Source: Methanolobus bombayensis
GTDB lineage: Archaea; Halobacteriota; Methanosarcinia; Methanosarcinales; Methanosarcinaceae
Reading direction: 5' to 3'
DNA: 64,000 bases
NCBI RefSeq assembly: GCF_017873415.1
Contig: NZ_JAGGKD010000004.1
Span: 1 to 64,000 of the forward strand
Numbering within the stretch: position 1 is the first letter of the stretch; each line of letters begins with the position of its first letter. A program made the translations under genes and the position numbers. A model generated the notes under the pieces. It did no database searches and was not told the DNA's origin. It saw nothing but the letters and a program-made list of their open reading frames with translations. Positions 17,341-25,864 of this stretch are shown in pieces.

Positions 17341-18384
17341 ATGTATATTAGCGAAACAAGATCAAATCTCTCAAATAAATTCCAGGATATACTTGACGGA
17401 AAAAAGGTAGACACTCCTCTTGTCGGTACGGCCACCACATCAGCAATACTTGAGTTGATGGATATTTCCGGAGCAAGCAGACCAGAAGCTGACAGGGATC
17501 CGGAAAAAATGGTAAAACTTGCTTCTTCCTTCCATACAGTTGCCAGGTTTGAGGTAATTCGCATTCCATTCGATGTGACAGTTGTCGGTGAGGCACTTGG
17601 ATGTCAGGTAGATATTGGCACGAAGGCAAGGACACCATCAATAATAACTCATCCTTTTGACAAAGATCCCTCAGAGTTCAATGTACCAGCCGATCTGCTG
17701 GAAAGGGGAAGAATACCTGTTGTGATGGAAGCAATATCCATTCTGAAAAATGATCAGGGATTAGAGGCACCTCTCGTTGCAGGTGTTGAAGGACCTGCTG
17801 ACCTTGCATCCTATCTTTGTGGCATCAAATCCTTTTTGAAGTTGACTGTAAAGAAACCTGAAATTGCAAGGGAAATCGTGGAAAAATGCGTCGATGCCTG
17901 CATAGTCTGTGCCAATACCTATCTTCATTCAGGTGCAGATGCAGTGGTGGTTGCAGATTCACTATCTTCTCCGGAGATGATTGGACCTGATGCATTCAGG
18001 AATATTGTTAAACCTGCATTGATCAGATTCAATGAAAAAATAAATGATCATAGTATTCTCCATATATGCGGTGAAGTTGATAGTATAATTCCGGATATGC
18101 TTGAATGTGGTTTTAATGCTATAAGCGTGGAAGAGAATGTTAAGGACCTGGAATATATAATAAATAGTGCTCACAGGAATAATACAGCGGTAATCGGGAA
18201 TGTTTCAACTGCAGATACTCTGTACAGAAAAGCACCGGAAGATGTCAGAAAAGAGGCTTTCAAATGTCTGGATGCAAATATCGATATACTTGCTCCCGGA
18301 TGTGGTCTGGCTCCTGAGACACCTTTGAGAAATCTTCTTGCCATGGTGGAGGCAAGGGATAAGTATGCTGTAAAAAAGTTCTGA
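17341..18384 (+). CDS. Methylcobamide:coenzyme M methyltransferase, MtbA/MtaA family
   Basis: A 347-residue UroD-fold enzyme that transfers the methyl group from a methylated corrinoid protein to coenzyme M, giving methyl-CoM for methanogenesis. The zinc ligands are His241 and Cys243 in LHICGEV and Cys321 in APGCGLAPETPL, the signature of MtbA/MtaA. Length and motif order match the family over the whole protein. The ATG is directly preceded by TTTAAAGG, which is too close to act as a normal ribosome site; an in-frame ATG 15 bases earlier is followed at once by a stop. The presence of this enzyme beside an Mts-type fusion, which can methylate CoM itself, suggests it serves the stand-alone methyltransferase at 14161. 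Confidence 0.92.
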   Translation: MYISETRSNLSNKFQDILDGKKVDTPLVGTATTSAILELMDISGASRPEADRDPEKMVKLASSFHTVARFEVIRIPFDVTVVGEALGCQVDIGTKARTPSIITHPFDKDPSEFNVPADLLERGRIPVVMEAISILKNDQGLEAPLVAGVEGPADLASYLCGIKSFLKLTVKKPEIAREIVEKCVDACIVCANTYLHSGADAVVVADSLSSPEMIGPDAFRNIVKPALIRFNEKINDHSILHICGEVDSIIPDMLECGFNAISVEENVKDLEYIINSAHRNNTAVIGNVSTADTLYRKAPEDVRKEAFKCLDANIDILAPGCGLAPETPLRNLLAMVEARDKYAVKKF

Positions 18385-18905
18385 AATATGAAAGTTCCTA
18401 GTAAATATTATAGAGTTATTTTTCAATGATATCAGGTGTAAATAACAATCTGAATTTTTATTTTATTTACTGAAACATAATCCTATCCTGAATAGGAGGA
18501 TTGGCCAATTTCAATGGAAGGTCCTGGTACATCAATTGGCCAATATTAACAGGCCAAACACAGCAGTTATGCGTGAACCACTATTTGTTATACAGAATAT
18601 ATTTCGGAGAACTTTCTAGTTATTGTTGTATTAGTGTTTGACCTGTTATTTCCTAATATGAATTCTTTGTATATCAATATTACTATTGTTGTAAAAAGTA
18701 GCAACTAATAATTTTTATTTATCTCTAAGTGCTACTACATTGTCTATGTTCAAAATTGAAAATGTAGGATTAAATCATTATTTAGTTTAATATTAACTAA
18801 AAGTAAATTTCTCTTGAGATTTTGTATAAAGAAAAGAATTTAAGTAAAATCTAATAACACGAAAACTATTATATGTATTACTTACTTTTACCCTTCGTGA
18901 TTATC
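18385..18905. other. Gene-free 521-bp region with palindromes
   Basis: No coding frame stands out. The first part holds the stem TCCTAT/ATAGGA (18481-18497) and two copies of the palindrome ATTGGCCAAT. The rest is AT-rich, ending in a TATA candidate (TATTATATGTA, 18867-18877) about 30 bp before the fmdE ATG, which would give a leaderless or very short-leader mRNA. Confidence 0.5.
18500..18544. repeat. Two copies of the palindrome ATTGGCCAAT
   Basis: Perfect 10-bp palindromes at 18500-18509 and 18535-18544, 35 bp apart, downstream of the MtbA-like gene. They may be a tandem operator or, pairing with each other, a large transcript-end stem. Confidence 0.55.
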
Positions 18906-19547
18906 ATGTCATCAGATTGTTCTACCGAAAACAAAACTAGAGAAATTGCTTCATTTGAAGATGCTGCAAAGTTCCATGGACATGTCTGTCCTGGTCTTAC
19001 AATTGGTTACATCGCAGCAAAAGCAGGTATCGAAAAACTGGACACAGAAAGGGATATTGACGAGGAACTTGTCACCATCGTGGAAAACGATGCCTGCGGA
19101 GTTGATGCAGTGCAGGTACTTACAGGCTGCACAATAGGCAAAGGCAATCTTATTTACAAGGACCATGCAAAACAGGTATTCACTTTCATCTGCCGTGACA
19201 GCAAAAAAGCTGTAAGAGTAGCTCTTAAAGCCAGTTTCAATATCGACAACATCGACCCGAAGGTAAGTGAACTTCGTTCTAAGGTTATGTCAGGCTCTGC
19301 AACTGATGAAGAGGAAAAGGAGTTCAGGGAAAGAATGGATGGCATCTCCGTAACAATGAGGAACACTCCTGTTGATGAGATGTTTGAGGTCAAATTCGTT
19401 GATGCGGAGATTCCCGGAAAAGCAAGAATATTCAATTCTCTCCAGTGTGCTAAATGCGGAGAAATGATGGCTGAATCCAGAGCCAGAGTGCAGAATGGTG
19501 AATATATCTGTATCCCATGCTACGAGGAATATGGCAGAGGCTGGTAA
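18906..19547 (+). CDS. fmdE: FmdE family protein (formylmethanofuran dehydrogenase subunit E-like)
   Basis: A 213-residue FmdE-domain protein. The N-terminal signature FHGHVCPGL (His24, His26, Cys28) and NDACGVDAVQ with VLTGCTIGKGN define the family. The C-terminus adds a zinc ribbon with CAKC (181, 184) and CIPC (202, 205). FmdE copurifies with molybdenum formylmethanofuran dehydrogenase in Methanosarcina, but its role is unclear and many stand-alone copies exist; no fmd or fwd gene is nearby. I chose ATG 18906; an earlier ATG at 18873 would overlap the likely TATA element and add a hydrophobic stretch. The start lacks a clear ribosome site, consistent with a leaderless transcript. Confidence 0.9.
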   Translation: MSSDCSTENKTREIASFEDAAKFHGHVCPGLTIGYIAAKAGIEKLDTERDIDEELVTIVENDACGVDAVQVLTGCTIGKGNLIYKDHAKQVFTFICRDSKKAVRVALKASFNIDNIDPKVSELRSKVMSGSATDEEEKEFRERMDGISVTMRNTPVDEMFEVKFVDAEIPGKARIFNSLQCAKCGEMMAESRARVQNGEYICIPCYEEYGRGW

Positions 19548-19558
19548 GGCTAAAATTG

Positions 19559-19578
19559 AGTGAAAACCCAATTTCACT
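19559..19578. terminator. Hairpin at the convergent end of fmdE
   Basis: AGTGAAA (19559-19565) pairs with TTTCACT (19572-19578) around 6 nt, followed by T-rich sequence on the plus strand. It lies between the ends of fmdE and the minus-strand ABC locus. Confidence 0.55.
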
Positions 19579-19608
19579 TTATTTCCCATTTTATATTTTC
19601 AGTCTTCA

Positions 19609-19737
19609 TCATTTTCTCGCACCATTTGGTCCCAGAAGACCAAAAATTTCACCATCATCAATGTAAAATGAAACATCATCCACAGCCGTAAAATCTCCAT
19701 ACTTTTTAGTCAGGCTGTTAATTGTTATTGAATTCAT
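19609..19737 (-). pseudogene. Truncated ABC transporter ATPase, ends within Walker A
   Basis: A 42-codon frame that reads as the first part of an ABC ATPase: a start MNSITINSLTKKYGDF, then TAVDDVSF, then IFGLLGPNGA followed by RK and a stop. A working gene would continue GKTT and run for 200 or more residues; nothing after the stop matches. It starts 14 bp after the dual-ATPase gene with AAGG before its ATG, so it still looks like the last cistron of that operon. This is best read as the remnant of a deleted drug/lipid-exporter-type ATPase gene. A short functional peptide is unlikely. Confidence 0.8.
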
Positions 19738-19751
19738 AGTATGCAAAACCT

Positions 19752-21458
19752 TCAAACAGAGATCTTTGAATCAATAAGTCTTTTAGTATACTCATCAGAA
19801 GGTGAAAGCATAACTTCGTGGGAATTGCCCATTTCAACGATCCTCCCATGATTCATCACTGCTATTCTGTCAGCAATTTTCAATGTCATGGAAAGATCAT
19901 GTGAAATATAGATCATTGCAAATCCTCGCCTGTTCTGGAGTCCTTTTAAAAGGCGCATTACATTTGCAGAAGTCGAAACATCCAGTGCTGAGGTAACTTC
20001 ATCTGCAATAAGGAGTTTTGGCTGCATAACCATGGCTCTGGCAAGTGCTACTCTTTGTCTCTGCCCGCCACTGAGTTCACCACAATATTTATTGAGAAAA
20101 GCATCTGTACATGGAAGGTGGACGAGTTCAAGGGCATTTTTCGCCATTTCTACACGTTCTTCCTTAGACCAGATTTTGTTAATGTCAAGAGGTTCTTTGA
20201 TAGCATCAAGTACAGTGAACCTGTTGCTGGTTGAATTGAAAGGATCCTGGAACACTATCTGGATTCCGTTGAGTTTGTTTCCATAATTTGCCTTGTTGCT
20301 GCTCTCATTCATGAAAGTTACTTTTCCATTTTCCGGCTTAATCACGTTTGCAAGGATGTGTGCAAGGGTAGACTTGCCTGAGCCTGTCTGTCCGACAATT
20401 GCCAGGACTTCCCCTTCCATTATTTCCAGATCAACATCATTAACTGCTTTTAGGTAATGTCCATCAGGAAGCTGATAACTGTAATTCAGGTCGTTAGCTT
20501 TTAGGAGCTCTGCCACACCTCCTCTATGGCATGCAATTTCTCTTTCATCTCCGACAGGTACAAGTTCAGGAGCTGATTCATTGCATTTCTTGATCTTTTG
20601 ATTACATCTTGAGAAGAAAGGACAGCCTGTAAAATCGCTGTTTGTGTGGATATCACCGGGAATTCCCCAGAGATCCTTGTATACGAAAATATCAGGTGTT
20701 GAATGAACAAGTCCCCTTGTATATGGATGTCTGGGTGATACAAGAATATCTTTTACAGGTCCGGTTTCAACAACTCTTCCTGAATACATGACAGCAACCC
20801 TTGATGCCACAGAAGACACAAAAGTGATGTCGTGTGATATCATCAACATTGTATAACCATTTTTTTTCTGAAGCTCAACAAGAAGATCTCTTATCTCTTT
20901 CCTGGTAAAAGCATCAAGTGCGGAAGTAACCTCGTCTAATATCAGTAATTTAGGATCGCATGAAAGTGCCATTGCAAGAAGTACTCTCTGCCTCATGCCT
21001 CCGGAAAGCTGATGAGGGTATGAATCCATCCATTTTGGATCAAGATGGACAGCCCTGAAAAGATCAGCACATTTGCCCCGTGTTTCATCTTGACTGATAT
21101 CAAGGTGCCTGTTCATTGGTTCCATCACCTGAATACCAACTTTCATAACAGGGTTAAGTACTTCAATTCCATTCTGAAAAACGATTGCTATATCTTTCCA
21201 TCGGAACCTGTCCATTTCAGCTTCTGATAAAGAGGAGATCACCTTTTCATTGTAGATAATCTCTCCTTTGATAGCCGTGTTTTCCGGAAGAAGTCCCATG
21301 ATACTTAGTGCAGCAGTTGTTTTTCCACTTCCTGATTCTCCCACGATTCCAAGAATCTCTCCTTCTTTTATTTCAAAAGAAACACTATCAACTGCCTTTA
21401 CAGTGTGAGTATCTGTCTGATAATGACATTTCAGATCATTGATTTTAAGCAGACTCAT
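19752..21458 (-). CDS. Dual-ATPase subunit (OppD-OppF fusion) of nickel/peptide-type ABC importer
   Basis: A 568-residue fusion of two ABC ATPase domains that power one importer. The first domain has Walker A GESGSGKTT, signature LSGGMRQRV and Walker B LLILDEVTSAL, followed by the oligopeptide/nickel C-terminal Cys motif (CPFFSRCNQKIKKC). The second has GQTGSGKST, LSGGQRQRV and LLIADEVTSAL. Separate D and F subunits are the norm; here they are joined. ATG 21458 lies 2 bp after the permease stop and follows AAGGGATTTGATT; a TTG two codons earlier is the alternative. Operon order is substrate-binding protein, methyltransferase, permease, permease, ATPase. The substrate is inferred to be a metal chelate or small peptide. 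Confidence 0.93.
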   Translation of the reverse strand: MSLLKINDLKCHYQTDTHTVKAVDSVSFEIKEGEILGIVGESGSGKTTAALSIMGLLPENTAIKGEIIYNEKVISSLSEAEMDRFRWKDIAIVFQNGIEVLNPVMKVGIQVMEPMNRHLDISQDETRGKCADLFRAVHLDPKWMDSYPHQLSGGMRQRVLLAMALSCDPKLLILDEVTSALDAFTRKEIRDLLVELQKKNGYTMLMISHDITFVSSVASRVAVMYSGRVVETGPVKDILVSPRHPYTRGLVHSTPDIFVYKDLWGIPGDIHTNSDFTGCPFFSRCNQKIKKCNESAPELVPVGDEREIACHRGGVAELLKANDLNYSYQLPDGHYLKAVNDVDLEIMEGEVLAIVGQTGSGKSTLAHILANVIKPENGKVTFMNESSNKANYGNKLNGIQIVFQDPFNSTSNRFTVLDAIKEPLDINKIWSKEERVEMAKNALELVHLPCTDAFLNKYCGELSGGQRQRVALARAMVMQPKLLIADEVTSALDVSTSANVMRLLKGLQNRRGFAMIYISHDLSMTLKIADRIAVMNHGRIVEMGNSHEVMLSPSDEYTKRLIDSKISV

Positions 21459-21460
21459 AA

Positions 21461-22390
21461 TCAAATCCCTTTCTTAATCTTTAATTTAGGATCCAGTATT
21501 CTCTCCATATCCCTGCTTATGAATGCAAGACACAGCAGAAGGAGAATAAGCATGAACAACGGAGGCAATAGCCACCATTGCCAGTAAGGTGTAAAATATA
21601 TCGAGCTAAAACTGGTTGCACTATTAAGCATCATACCCCAGCTTTTGGATGTGGGGTCTCCGAGTCCCAGAAATGCAAGTCCTGTTTCGGCTATTATGGC
21701 ATGTGATGATATGCCGATGATAAGAACGAACAAAACCGGCATTACCTCTGGAAAAATGTGTTTTCGGAGAATGTAAAATGGACTTGCACCGTAGTTACGG
21801 GCAGCAATGATATAGCTGTTCTTCTTGATAGCCAGTGTCTGGGAACGAGCAATACGTGCGGGTTTTGCCCAGCTGAACAGCACAAGTATAAGAATCACAT
21901 TAAGAACACTTGGCCCGAGAAATGCAGATATTACGATAAGCAGTGGGAAACTTGGAAGTGCCATTGTCACATCAATTATTCTCATTAGTGCCTGATCGAT
22001 GTGTCCTCCGATATATCCGGCCAGCACACCGAGAGCTCCACCTCCAAAACCTGAAACAAATGCAACTGCAAGGCCTATTGTAAGGCTCATTCTTGCACCG
22101 TAACATATCTGTGACCAGATATCCATTCCAAGTTCATCGGTACCTAGAATATGAACTGATCCAGGTGCTTCCAGTGAATCACCTGTAATTTTCTGGGGCG
22201 GGTAAAGTGTTATCATTGGGGCAAAAACAGCCATCAGGATTATTGCAAGAATTCCAATGACACCGATCTTACCTTCCATACTGAATTTTGAGAATGTATT
22301 GTTCAGGTTAAGACTGATCCTGTAAATATTCAATGCCTGAATATAAGCTATCATTCTATCATAGCCGGAGGTATTGATGCTATCTGTCAT
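21461..22390 (-). CDS. ABC importer permease, DppC/NikC type
   Basis: A 309-residue inner permease of the peptide/nickel family. After a 45-residue cytoplasmic N-terminus it has about six membrane helices and the binding-protein-dependent transport loop (NYGASPFYILRKHIFPEVMP). The motif HILGTDELGMDIWSQICYGAR is typical of the DppC branch. It overlaps the stop of the upstream DppB-type gene by an ATGA, indicating coupled translation. The long polar N-terminus is somewhat longer than usual. Confidence 0.93.
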   Translation of the reverse strand: MTDSINTSGYDRMIAYIQALNIYRISLNLNNTFSKFSMEGKIGVIGILAIILMAVFAPMITLYPPQKITGDSLEAPGSVHILGTDELGMDIWSQICYGARMSLTIGLAVAFVSGFGGGALGVLAGYIGGHIDQALMRIIDVTMALPSFPLLIVISAFLGPSVLNVILILVLFSWAKPARIARSQTLAIKKNSYIIAARNYGASPFYILRKHIFPEVMPVLFVLIIGISSHAIIAETGLAFLGLGDPTSKSWGMMLNSATSFSSIYFTPYWQWWLLPPLFMLILLLLCLAFISRDMERILDPKLKIKKGI

Positions 22391-23370
22391 ATCGTAACCC
22401 TTGGGTCAAGTTTACTGTATATTTTGTCAACCAGCAGGTTGCAGATAAGTATGGAAACTGCAATTACAAGCAAAATTCCCTGAATGAGCGGATAATCACG
22501 ACCAACAACAGCACTTCGAAGTGTCATTCCTATTCCCGGATAAGAAAAGACACTTTCTACCAGCACAACACCTCCCATCATGATACCTATCATAAAACCT
22601 GCTCTGGTTACTACCGGAAGAAGTGCATTGCGAAGTGCATGTCTGGTCCACACGGTCTTTTCACCCAGTCCTTTTGCTCTTGCAGTCCTGATATAATCTT
22701 TAGTGGTAACTGTGATCAAGGTATTTCTGGTAAGTAAATAGACACCTGTGAGCTGTGCAAGTGAAAGAGTCATAACAGGTAGGCAGGCATGATACAATAT
22801 GTCCCATAGCTGTTCCCCTAAACCACTATAATGTGCGAAGGGTGTGATAGCACCTGCCAGAGGAAAAAGTCTGAGATGTACGCTAAAGATGAGCAGCATA
22901 ATCAGTCCAAGCAAAAATGATGGTATCTCGGCAAAAGCTATCAGGCCAGTCATCATTATCCTGTCGCTTCCCTTTTTCCGGTTCTTTGCCGAAAATGTTC
23001 CAAGGATAACTCCGGCAATCGTACTGATCACTGTTGATGCAAGGACGATAAACATGGTCCATGGAAGATGCAGCATTATCACATCACTAACCGGCATTTT
23101 ATAGTATATGCTTCTGCCAAGGTCAGCCTTAAGCAGATTCTTCAGATATACCAGAAACTGTTCGTGTACTGGTTTGTCAAGTCCATAATAGTTCATGTAA
23201 TACTGCCGCTGTTCTTCTGTCATTATAATAACCTCATCTCCGGAATCGTCATCAGAAGTTGTGGAGAATGGGTCACCCGGCATCATCCGCGGAAGGAAGA
23301 AATTAATGACAAGAATTACAAAAAGGGTTAACAATAGCCTGAAAATAAATGAATTCCTGTCATTTCTCAT
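22387..23370 (-). CDS. ABC importer permease, DppB/NikB type
   Basis: A 327-residue permease of the peptide/nickel family with six predicted helices. Family landmarks are FFLPRMMPGDPF near the N-terminus and the loop RTARAKGLGEKTVWTRHALRNALLP. It carries a short acidic insert after the first helix (DDDSGDEV) that could face the binding protein. It lies 15 bp after the methyltransferase gene and overlaps the next permease by four bases. Confidence 0.93.
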   Translation of the reverse strand: MRNDRNSFIFRLLLTLFVILVINFFLPRMMPGDPFSTTSDDDSGDEVIIMTEEQRQYYMNYYGLDKPVHEQFLVYLKNLLKADLGRSIYYKMPVSDVIMLHLPWTMFIVLASTVISTIAGVILGTFSAKNRKKGSDRIMMTGLIAFAEIPSFLLGLIMLLIFSVHLRLFPLAGAITPFAHYSGLGEQLWDILYHACLPVMTLSLAQLTGVYLLTRNTLITVTTKDYIRTARAKGLGEKTVWTRHALRNALLPVVTRAGFMIGIMMGGVVLVESVFSYPGIGMTLRSAVVGRDYPLIQGILLVIAVSILICNLLVDKIYSKLDPRVTI

Positions 23371-23385
23371 AATATCGTCTCGCCG

Positions 23386-24234
23386 TTAAACTTCCCAAAC
23401 CATCATTCCAGTGTACACATCTGACTCAGAAAGGTACATTCCATCGACAGCGACATTTTGATAATAATCCATTATCTTTTGTTTTGTTCCATCGTCAAAA
23501 TCCCGGCCCCGTCCTATGAAATCTATTGCGCGGTCAGCAGTTTCCTGCCAGCTTGCTTCTTCTTTCCATTCTGCATGGTTGATTTTGACAGATGGCATGT
23601 AGCCTGCAAGGTAGAGATACATGAACGGGAAGTTCAGTCCGTTCATATTGTTCTCAGACTTTTCACCGAGTATTGAGCTTCGGATATCGCGATACGCTTT
23701 ATCTTCCTCTCTTCTCAGGAAGTTACTGTAATAACAGAACTTCTTTGAACATGCCATCATTCTCTCAAAGTTCTCAACATCCCTGATTCCCGGTGTCATG
23801 GAAGCAATTACGAGATCGAATTCATTCCTGAATCCAAGCTCATCTATATCTGCTGTCCACCATGAACATTCAATAATGTCTATTGGAAGTGATTCCTGCT
23901 TTACTGAATCTTTCAATCTTTCAAGCATTCCGGAAGAGATGTCAAGTGAGGTTACATCCGCTCCCATCCTTGAAAGAGGAAGGGAGAGGGTTCCAGGTCC
24001 GCACCCGATATCAAGAACCTTTGCTCCTTGTGGCTTAAAACCGCATTCATCAAGGAATGAAATTATTTGCTCGGTTTTCTTCTGTCTTCTATTCTTTTCC
24101 TGATTTCTGGCATAGGTTGCAGAACGTTTGTTCCAGACTTCTGCCATCCTTCCTTCCTCCAGAATATTTAATCCATTTCTGGATGCTTTGTTCCAGCAAT
24201 CGGCCAGAGTGCTAATATTATCTTTTTGCTGCAA
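23386..24234 (-). CDS. SAM-dependent methyltransferase embedded in ABC importer operon (TTG start)
   Basis: A 282-residue class I methyltransferase. The SAM motif is VLDIGCGPGTLSLPLSRMGADVTSLDIS; the substrate-side motif is unlike DNA or rRNA methyltransferases. It is a paralogue of the gene at 31009-31851: both begin with a tryptophan-containing helix (LADCWNK here, WNEIWKE there), share the middle WN/RFW...R(T/S) region, and have nearly the same length. I place the start at TTG 24234: it has GAGAGGGAT just upstream and lies one base after the binding-protein stop, and alignment to the paralogue requires residues upstream of the first internal ATG. Starts further upstream would overlap the previous gene. 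Its place between binding protein and permease suggests it modifies or makes the transported ligand. Confidence 0.85.
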   Translation of the reverse strand: MQQKDNISTLADCWNKASRNGLNILEEGRMAEVWNKRSATYARNQEKNRRQKKTEQIISFLDECGFKPQGAKVLDIGCGPGTLSLPLSRMGADVTSLDISSGMLERLKDSVKQESLPIDIIECSWWTADIDELGFRNEFDLVIASMTPGIRDVENFERMMACSKKFCYYSNFLRREEDKAYRDIRSSILGEKSENNMNGLNFPFMYLYLAGYMPSVKINHAEWKEEASWQETADRAIDFIGRGRDFDDGTKQKIMDYYQNVAVDGMYLSESDVYTGMMVWEV

Positions 24235-24235
24235 T

Positions 24236-25864
24236 TTAATCCCTCTCAAGATATGAGAATATGCAATGTGTTTTTGCATGATGGTCATAAGCGCTTACCC
24301 AGCCATCATAAGTTGAAATACGCCATGCATCATATTTTGTAGTATAATAGAGGGGTATTGTGGGTATATCTTCTGCAAGCACGGTCTGCATTTCATATAC
24401 TATCTCTTTGCGTTTCTCATCATCAAGTTCCTGTAATTCCTTTGTTCCAAGGGCATTCAGGGTGTCATTGTGATAACCAAATATTGCTGCACCGGATGCT
24501 ACACTACCTGCTCCTGAATTTGTATCACAGTACCTTGTACGGAGATAGTCTGCATCTCTTCCCCAGCCCCCAAAGCCGCTTATTGCAAGTTCAAAATCTC
24601 CGGTATTCAGGTTTGCATCACGGGACTTACTTTCAAGGGCTTTGACCTGAACGTCGATTCCAACTTCGTCGAGTCTCTCTTTTATGAGTTCTCCAATACG
24701 AACTTCACTACTTCCAAGTGACAATATGTATGACAGTTTTTCTCCATCTTTATCGCGTATTCCGTCACCGTCCGTATCAGTCCATCCGGCTTCATCCAGT
24801 AATTCTCCGGCTTTGTCCGGATTGTATGCATATTCCGGTTGGTCAGAATTATACCATATGTGGTCTACAGGAAGTATTCCCATTTCACCGGTTTTTCCTG
24901 CACCTCTGCCGATCTTTTCCACAAGTTCTTCACGATCGATGGCATAAACAAAAGCCTGTCTTATCTTCTTATCACTAAGTTCAGTGCATTTGTTCATGTT
25001 GAAATAGAACTGGTAGCCCCAGAAAGCAGGCTGCTGTGCAACACGTACATCAGGGTCTGAAGTAAAGCGTTCAAGAGTGTCAGGTGATATTCTTGTGAAA
25101 TCGATTTCTCCCTGTTCAAAAGATATTAATTCGTCACTGACAGGAACGAATTCGACAGCTTCAACGGCAGTTTCAGAGCCCCAGAAGTTTTCGTTTGTTA
25201 CAAACCTGTATGTTCCATGTTCTTTATTATATTCTTCAAGAAGGAAAGGACCTGTTCCGGTTACTGCTTCTGGATCGAGGAAACTTGTAGGGTCATCGAT
25301 GGCTTCATATATATGTTTGGGTATGACCTTAAAACCGGTCATCTCATAGAGAAATGTTGACACTGGTTGAGTGAGTATGAATTTGACAGTAGTGTCATCT
25401 AATACCTGAACACTATCAACAACTCCATCCTCAATTCCACCGGATACTGGTATATTTTCCTGCTCATAATCAAAAGTGAATTTTACATCACTTGCTGTAA
25501 GTGGCTCTCCGTCACTCCAACTTACACCTTCACGGAGGTGGAATGTATATTCCATTCCATCTGAACTGGTTTCCCAGCTTTCAGCCAGCCAGGGGACTAT
25601 ACCTGTATCGCTTCTTTCTACCAGACAGTCGAAGATCATTCCAACCTTTGATGATCCCGGACCCCTTGGATATATTGAGAATGGCTGTGGATAACCATAA
25701 TCTCCACCACTCAGACGAACCACATCAACTTTCTCAGATCCTGCATCCATATCTGAGGCTGTAATACTGTTCTGAGTACTTTCCTGATCAACACAACCTG
25801 CTGTCATTAAAATCAGAGATATCAGGAATGTTGAAAATAGTACCAATAACCTGTTTTTATTCAT
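24236..25864 (-). CDS. ABC importer substrate-binding lipoprotein, OppA/NikA type
   Basis: A 542-residue extracytoplasmic binding protein. A signal sequence ends in the lipobox LMTAGC, so it is likely lipid-anchored. Family 5 features follow: WLAESWETSSDGMEYTFHLREGVSWSDGEPLTASDVKFT, then KIRQAFVYAIDREELV. These proteins bind peptides, nickel, or nickel chelates. It heads the operon with methyltransferase and transporter genes. The next upstream gene ends 383 bp away behind a hairpin terminator, so this gene should have its own promoter there. Confidence 0.93.
   Translation of the reverse strand: MNKNRLLVLFSTFLISLILMTAGCVDQESTQNSITASDMDAGSEKVDVVRLSGGDYGYPQPFSIYPRGPGSSKVGMIFDCLVERSDTGIVPWLAESWETSSDGMEYTFHLREGVSWSDGEPLTASDVKFTFDYEQENIPVSGGIEDGVVDSVQVLDDTTVKFILTQPVSTFLYEMTGFKVIPKHIYEAIDDPTSFLDPEAVTGTGPFLLEEYNKEHGTYRFVTNENFWGSETAVEAVEFVPVSDELISFEQGEIDFTRISPDTLERFTSDPDVRVAQQPAFWGYQFYFNMNKCTELSDKKIRQAFVYAIDREELVEKIGRGAGKTGEMGILPVDHIWYNSDQPEYAYNPDKAGELLDEAGWTDTDGDGIRDKDGEKLSYILSLGSSEVRIGELIKERLDEVGIDVQVKALESKSRDANLNTGDFELAISGFGGWGRDADYLRTRYCDTNSGAGSVASGAAIFGYHNDTLNALGTKELQELDDEKRKEIVYEMQTVLAEDIPTIPLYYTTKYDAWRISTYDGWVSAYDHHAKTHCIFSYLERD

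Noticed and set aside
8529-18384. Pyrrolysine (UAG) methyltransferases in the island
   Set aside because: The methyltransferase genes end normally with full family length and no frame needs read-through of UAG. None belongs to MtmB, MtbB or MttB.
18385-18905. Possible small RNA gene in the fmdE upstream gap
   Set aside because: Only palindromes and AT-rich DNA are seen, with no promoter-terminator pair for an independent RNA.
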